Source: Nemertoderma westbladi
Taxonomy: Eukaryota > Xenacoelomorpha > Nemertodermatida > Nemertodermatidae
Length of the DNA stretch: 47,864 bases
Assembly (NCBI GenBank): GCA_032718475.1
Contig: JAUCBJ010000296.1
Location: 1 to 47,864, forward strand
Reading direction: 5' to 3'
The notes beneath the pieces are model-generated. The model was not told where the DNA came from, ran no database searches, and saw nothing but the letters and a program-made list of their open reading frames with translations. The position numbers were made by a program, and so were the translations under genes. Each line of letters opens with the position of its first letter. The first letter of the stretch is position 1. Below are positions 44,001 through 47,864 of the stretch, in pieces.

Positions 44001-45822
44001 ATCGTTACACCATCGTGGGGCCTTCGCGCAGCACGGGAGACAGTACACCTTCGTGGGGCCTTCGCGCAGCACAAGATACTGTACACAATCGTTACACCTT
44101 CGTGGGGCCTTCGCGCGGCACGAGAGACTGTACACAATCGTTACACCTTCGTGGGGCCTTCGCGCAGCACGAGAGACTGTACACAATCGTTACACCTTCG
44201 TGGGGCCTTCGCGCAGCACAAGATACTGTACACAATCGTTACACCTTCGTGGGGCCTTTGCGCAGCACGAGATACTGTACACAATCGTTACACCTTCGTG
44301 GGGCCTTCGCGCGGCACGAGAGACTGTACACAATCGTTACACCTTCGTGGGGCCTTCGCGCAGCACGAGATACTGTACACAATCGTTACACCTTCGTGGG
44401 GCCTTCGCGCGGCACGAGAGACTGTACACAATCGTTACACCTTCGTGGGGCCTTCGCGCGGCACGAGAGACTGTACACAATCGTTACACCATCGTGGGGC
44501 CTTCGCGCAGCACGAGATACTGTACACAATCGTTACACCTTCGTGGGGCCTTCGCGCAGCACGAGAGACTGTACACAATCGTTACACCTTCGTGGGGCCT
44601 TTGCGCAGCGCGAGATACTGTACACAATCGTTACACCTTCGTGGGGCCTTCGCGCGGCACGAGAGACTGTACACAATCGTTACACCTTCGTGGGGCCTTC
44701 GCGCAGCACGAGATACTGTACACAATCGTTACACCTTCGTGGGGCCTTCGCGCAGCACGAGATACTGTACACAATCGTTACACCATCGTGGGGCCTTCGC
44801 GCAGCACGGGAGACAGTACACCTTCGTGGGGCCTTCGCGCAGCACAAGATACTGTACACAATCGTTACACCTTCGTGGGGCCTTTGCGCAGCACGAGATA
44901 CTGTACACAATCGTTACACCTTCGTGGGGCCTTCGCGCGGCACGAGAGACTGTACACAATCGTTACACCTTCGTGGGGCCTTTGCGCAGCACGAGATACT
45001 GTACACAATCGTTACACCTTCGTGGGGCCTTCGCGCGGCACGAGAGACTGTACACAATCGTTACACCTTCGTGGGGCCTTCGCGCAGCACGAGATACTGT
45101 ACACAATCGTTACACCTTCGTGGGGCCTTTGCGCAGCACGAGATACTGTACACAATCGTTACACCTTCGTGGGGCCTTTGCGCAGCACGAGATACTGTAC
45201 ACAATCGTTACACCTTCGTGGGGCCTTCGCGCGGCACGAGAGACTGTACACAATCGTTACACCTTCGTGGGGCCTTCGCGCAGCACGAGATACTGTACAC
45301 AATCGTTACACCATCGTGGGGCCTTCGCGCAGCACGAGATACTGTACACAATCGTTACACCTTCGTGGGGCCTTCGCGCGGCACGAGAGACTGTACACAA
45401 TCGTTACACCTTCGTGGGGCCTTCGCGCAGCACAAGATACTGTACACAATCGTTACACCTTCGTGGGGCCTTCGCGCAGCACGAGAGACTGTACACAATC
45501 GTTACACCTTCGTGGGGCCTTTGCGCAGCGCGAGATACTGTACACAATCGTTACACCTTCGTGGGGCCTTCGCGCGGCACGAGAGACTGTACACAATCGT
45601 TACACCTTCGTGGGGCCTTCGCGCAGCACGAGATACTGTACACAATCGTTACACCTTCGTGGGGCCTTCGCGCAGCACGAGATACTGTACACAATCGTTA
45701 CACCATCGTGGGGCCTTCGCGCAGCACGGGAGACAGTACACCTTCGTGGGGCCTTCGCGCAGCACGAGAGACTGTACACAATCGTTACACCATCGTGGGG
45801 CCTTCGCGCAGCACGAGAGTCT
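41068..45822. repeat. 49-bp minisatellite, about 97 units
   Basis: The unit reads ACACAATCGTTACACCTTCG, then TGGGGCCTTCGCGC(A/G)GC, then ACGAGA(T/G)ACTGT. It has no stop codon in any plus-strand frame and its length is 1 modulo 3, so three overlapping ORFs of up to 1,561 codons arise automatically. Unit variants are few: A/G at GCGC(A/G)G, T/G at GA(T/G)AC, TTTGCGC for TTCGCGC, and ACCATCG for ACCTTCG. A short 35-bp unit (CGGGAGACAGTACACC) recurs near 42835, 43459, 44035, 44809 and 45730. The ORFs should not be taken as proteins. Confidence 0.95.
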
Positions 45823-45829
45823 ATATTAG

Positions 45830-46266
45830 AAAGTTTACTAATTTCTGTTAGATATACGAAAACTGTCTTTCCCAAAATGTTTATGAGTCATGTTTTAAGT
45901 TTGAGTTAAACTGGCTTTAACTCTCATTTGTAAAGCTACTAACCAGGGCTATTTAAGTTAAGTATGACATGTTTAGTTTTACAATACACTTCACTTTCAT
46001 TAGCCTCGTTGCGCTCGTCCTGTTTTGTCTCAACATTTTTCTTAAATGCAGACTGACGACCTTTATAACTATGCAGAATCTCGAAACTGCGAGTAACTGC
46101 AAAACTACACTGCAAAACTCGTTACGTTCGTTCGTTTTTGACCAAGCTTCAGATTCTTTATAATCTTTTAGGGACTGCATGCATACGTACCAAGTTTGGT
46201 TTAATTTCACCAAGGAAAGAGTTATTAGCGATCAAAAATTAGGCGACGACAGACAACTCGTTAATG
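45830..46266. other. No gene recognised
   Basis: Moderately AT-rich DNA between the 49-bp array and the hAT-like element. Two short antisense ORFs overlap each other here and have no domain. Confidence 0.5.
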
Positions 46267-46274
46267 GTACCTAT

Positions 46275-47443
46275 TAGAGTTGAAACAGAGACTTGTCACT
46301 GATCTCTGATCTCTGGATTCTCCGGACGGTTTTTTGGTCTCCGGGTAGGTCTCTGGTTCCCGGGTATTGAAAACACACATTTTACCCAGAGATCAGTGAT
46401 TTGACAAATTAGAAATAGATATTTATATCTCTATTTAATTCCAATTCTAATTTAAAGTCTTCTGTTTAAAGTAAAAGTAAAAAAGTAAATTTTCTTCGGC
46501 CGCTAGGCCAGGGATTGCGCACAAAGTCTGACGACTTATTTCCAGTGCAGTCCCCCCAGAACTTTACTCCCCAGAGGAAACTCCAGCACTCATTTAGCTA
46601 CCACTTAGGATGCAAGGCAGAGATGCGCCCTGGCTGGTCCCTTTAAAGCATTCGTGCCGAAACGAAAACTGCCCTGGTCCATGTGAGGATCGAACCCACG
46701 ACCTACGTGAGAGGTGAATTCAATGCAACCACTACACCAAGGTGGAACCTTGGTCTGTTTAATTAATTTAAGGTGCGTTTAATTTTAAGTTAAATTAGCA
46801 CCTAAAGATGGTTCTTATTTAAGGATAAGGGCGCTTAATTTGAGCTCTCATAATGTTTAAAAGTGAAAGAAAGGGCTGTTCTCCATTCAACTTGTTATCT
46901 AGGATAGATAATATGACGACCAAATGGAGAGAACGAGCGCAACGAGGCTTGTAAATGGGGCGAGTAGAGCACTATACCCTGTGCACTAAGTATTCGTAAA
47001 TTACTAAGTTTATAGTATACTGGAAATGTATATGATTTGAACAATTGTAAAATAGTGCCTTTAATTAACAAAGTACCGGTACCTATGGCGCTAAACAAAT
47101 TTATGTAACATATTATTAACAATAACAAAATAAGAACGAATTAATAAAAAACTAACCAATTTAATATTAATTAAGCGCCCCAAACTGTACGTGCGCTTAT
47201 TTTCTTCCAATGGGTAAGGGTTGAAATGGATTGGATTTACTTTACTGCAATTGAACCATAGAAATATAGTTCTAAGGCCGTATGGTACCTGTTTGTGATA
47301 TTGGGGAGTAATCAAATTGTAAGTAGAAAAATAAGCAAAGTCTCTGATCTCCGGCTCTGGTCTCCGGTATTTTTCAAAATAATTCTCCGGTTAGGGCTCT
47401 GGTTTACCGGGATTAAGAAAAGCAGGTCTCTGTTTCAACTCTA
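46275..47443. mobile_element. Non-autonomous hAT-like DNA transposon
   Basis: The terminal inverted repeat TAGAGTTGAAACAGAGAC (18 bp, perfect) is at 46275-46292 and its complement at 47426-47443. Each is flanked by the 8-bp duplication GTACCTAT (46267-46274 and 47444-47451). An 8-bp duplication and short ends with A and G at positions 2 and 3 fit the hAT superfamily. Subterminal regions on both sides carry repeated TCTCTGATCTC(T/C)GG and TCTCCGG words. The interior contains a SINE insertion and no transposase. Confidence 0.92.
46469..46746 (-). mobile_element. tRNA-derived SINE, copy 2
   Basis: Reverse-orientation copy of the SINE at 32104, with the same A box (complement of CCACTACACCA), B box (complement of GGATCGAACC) and body. 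It differs by scattered substitutions. It is nested inside the hAT-like element, so it inserted after that element was in place or moved with it. Confidence 0.9.
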
Positions 47444-47451
47444 GTACCTAT

Positions 47452-47864
47452 GCTATTCTATGCTATGCTAAGGCTTCGCTCACTTCGTGGTTCGCCCCAC
47501 AGTCTAAGAAAGTTTCACTGAGAGTCCCATAATTGATAGACTTTCTCAATTTGACAGATAAACTGAAAGCACTTATTGAACTGTCAACTCAACTCAACAC
47601 CCAATGAGGTGGAGTATTCCTTCCCAATAAATGGCTTTAGTTTACACCAAAATTATTAAATTATTTTTAAATTATAAGTATATATTAAATATAGTAGAAA
47701 ACAAACAATACTCAGCAGTTTAATGCACGGCCGTGCGCCGTGGCCTACTTTTCCACCTTTCAAATTCGTCATTCTGGGCAAATTATTTTGGTTTTCTAAA
47801 CAAAATTTAGATTTCCTAAATTTTTCCTACCGTTTAGAAACTTTTCACAGTGAATATTTTGAAG
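47452..47864. other. No gene recognised
   Basis: AT-rich DNA to the end of the window with no ORF of interest. Confidence 0.5.

Noticed and set aside
41094-45909. Three overlapping plus-strand ORFs of 551-1561 codons and several 76-115-codon minus ORFs
   Set aside because: All are readings of the 49-bp minisatellite, which has no stop codon in any forward frame. The same peptide words appear in every frame; there is no gene-like composition.

Overview
The window reads as nuclear DNA from an invertebrate animal. It carries spliced animal genes (EHBP1, an inositol-trisphosphate 3-kinase, RPAP2, DDX54), GT-AG introns, a tRNA-derived SINE, LINE remnants, foldback MITEs and large minisatellites. 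I cannot place the phylum from sequence alone; a deuterostome invertebrate is a guess. Many ORFs in the repeat arrays are by-products and are not called as genes.

Layout. 1-4.8 kb: mostly non-coding, with an old duplication, a possible retroelement scrap near 2.4 kb and a 23-bp minisatellite. 4.85-7.62 kb (+): a spliced gene ending in a small TIR domain, with a 0.7-kb foldback element in one intron. 7.88-9.08 kb (-): RPAP2-like, tail-to-tail with the TIR gene. 9.3-9.7 kb: a MITE. 10.1-13.2 kb: two broken LINE pieces. 13.6-15.9 kb (-): an intact single-exon DDX54/Dbp10 helicase. 16-19 kb: no gene seen. 19.07-20.0 kb (+): an IP3 3-kinase catalytic exon, followed by a 0.65-kb near-perfect palindrome. 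21.6-30.7 kb (-): an EHBP1 gene that I can join from four in-phase exons (about 1004 aa). Its last intron holds a 4-kb minisatellite that appears to be amplified from the exon 3/intron 3 boundary itself. 30.7-39 kb: MITEs, a SINE, a broken LINE, a CACCC-rich tandem region and a 4-kb-spaced inverted repeat. 39.3-40.45 kb (+): two exons of an unrecognised secreted or membrane protein. 41.07-45.82 kb: a 49-bp minisatellite of about 97 units. 46.27-47.44 kb: a hAT-like element with an 8-bp target duplication and a SINE inside.

The genes do not form a pathway: this is ordinary animal gene order with housekeeping, signalling and trafficking genes. The strongest points of interest are the splice-donor minisatellite in EHBP1, the compact TIR gene that keeps the position of the catalytic glutamate, a 26-bp element shared by the upstream regions of RPAP2 and DDX54 (one copy pushed away by a MITE), a dispersed 55-75 bp repeat family, and nine long homopolymer tracts that are all C on the same strand.
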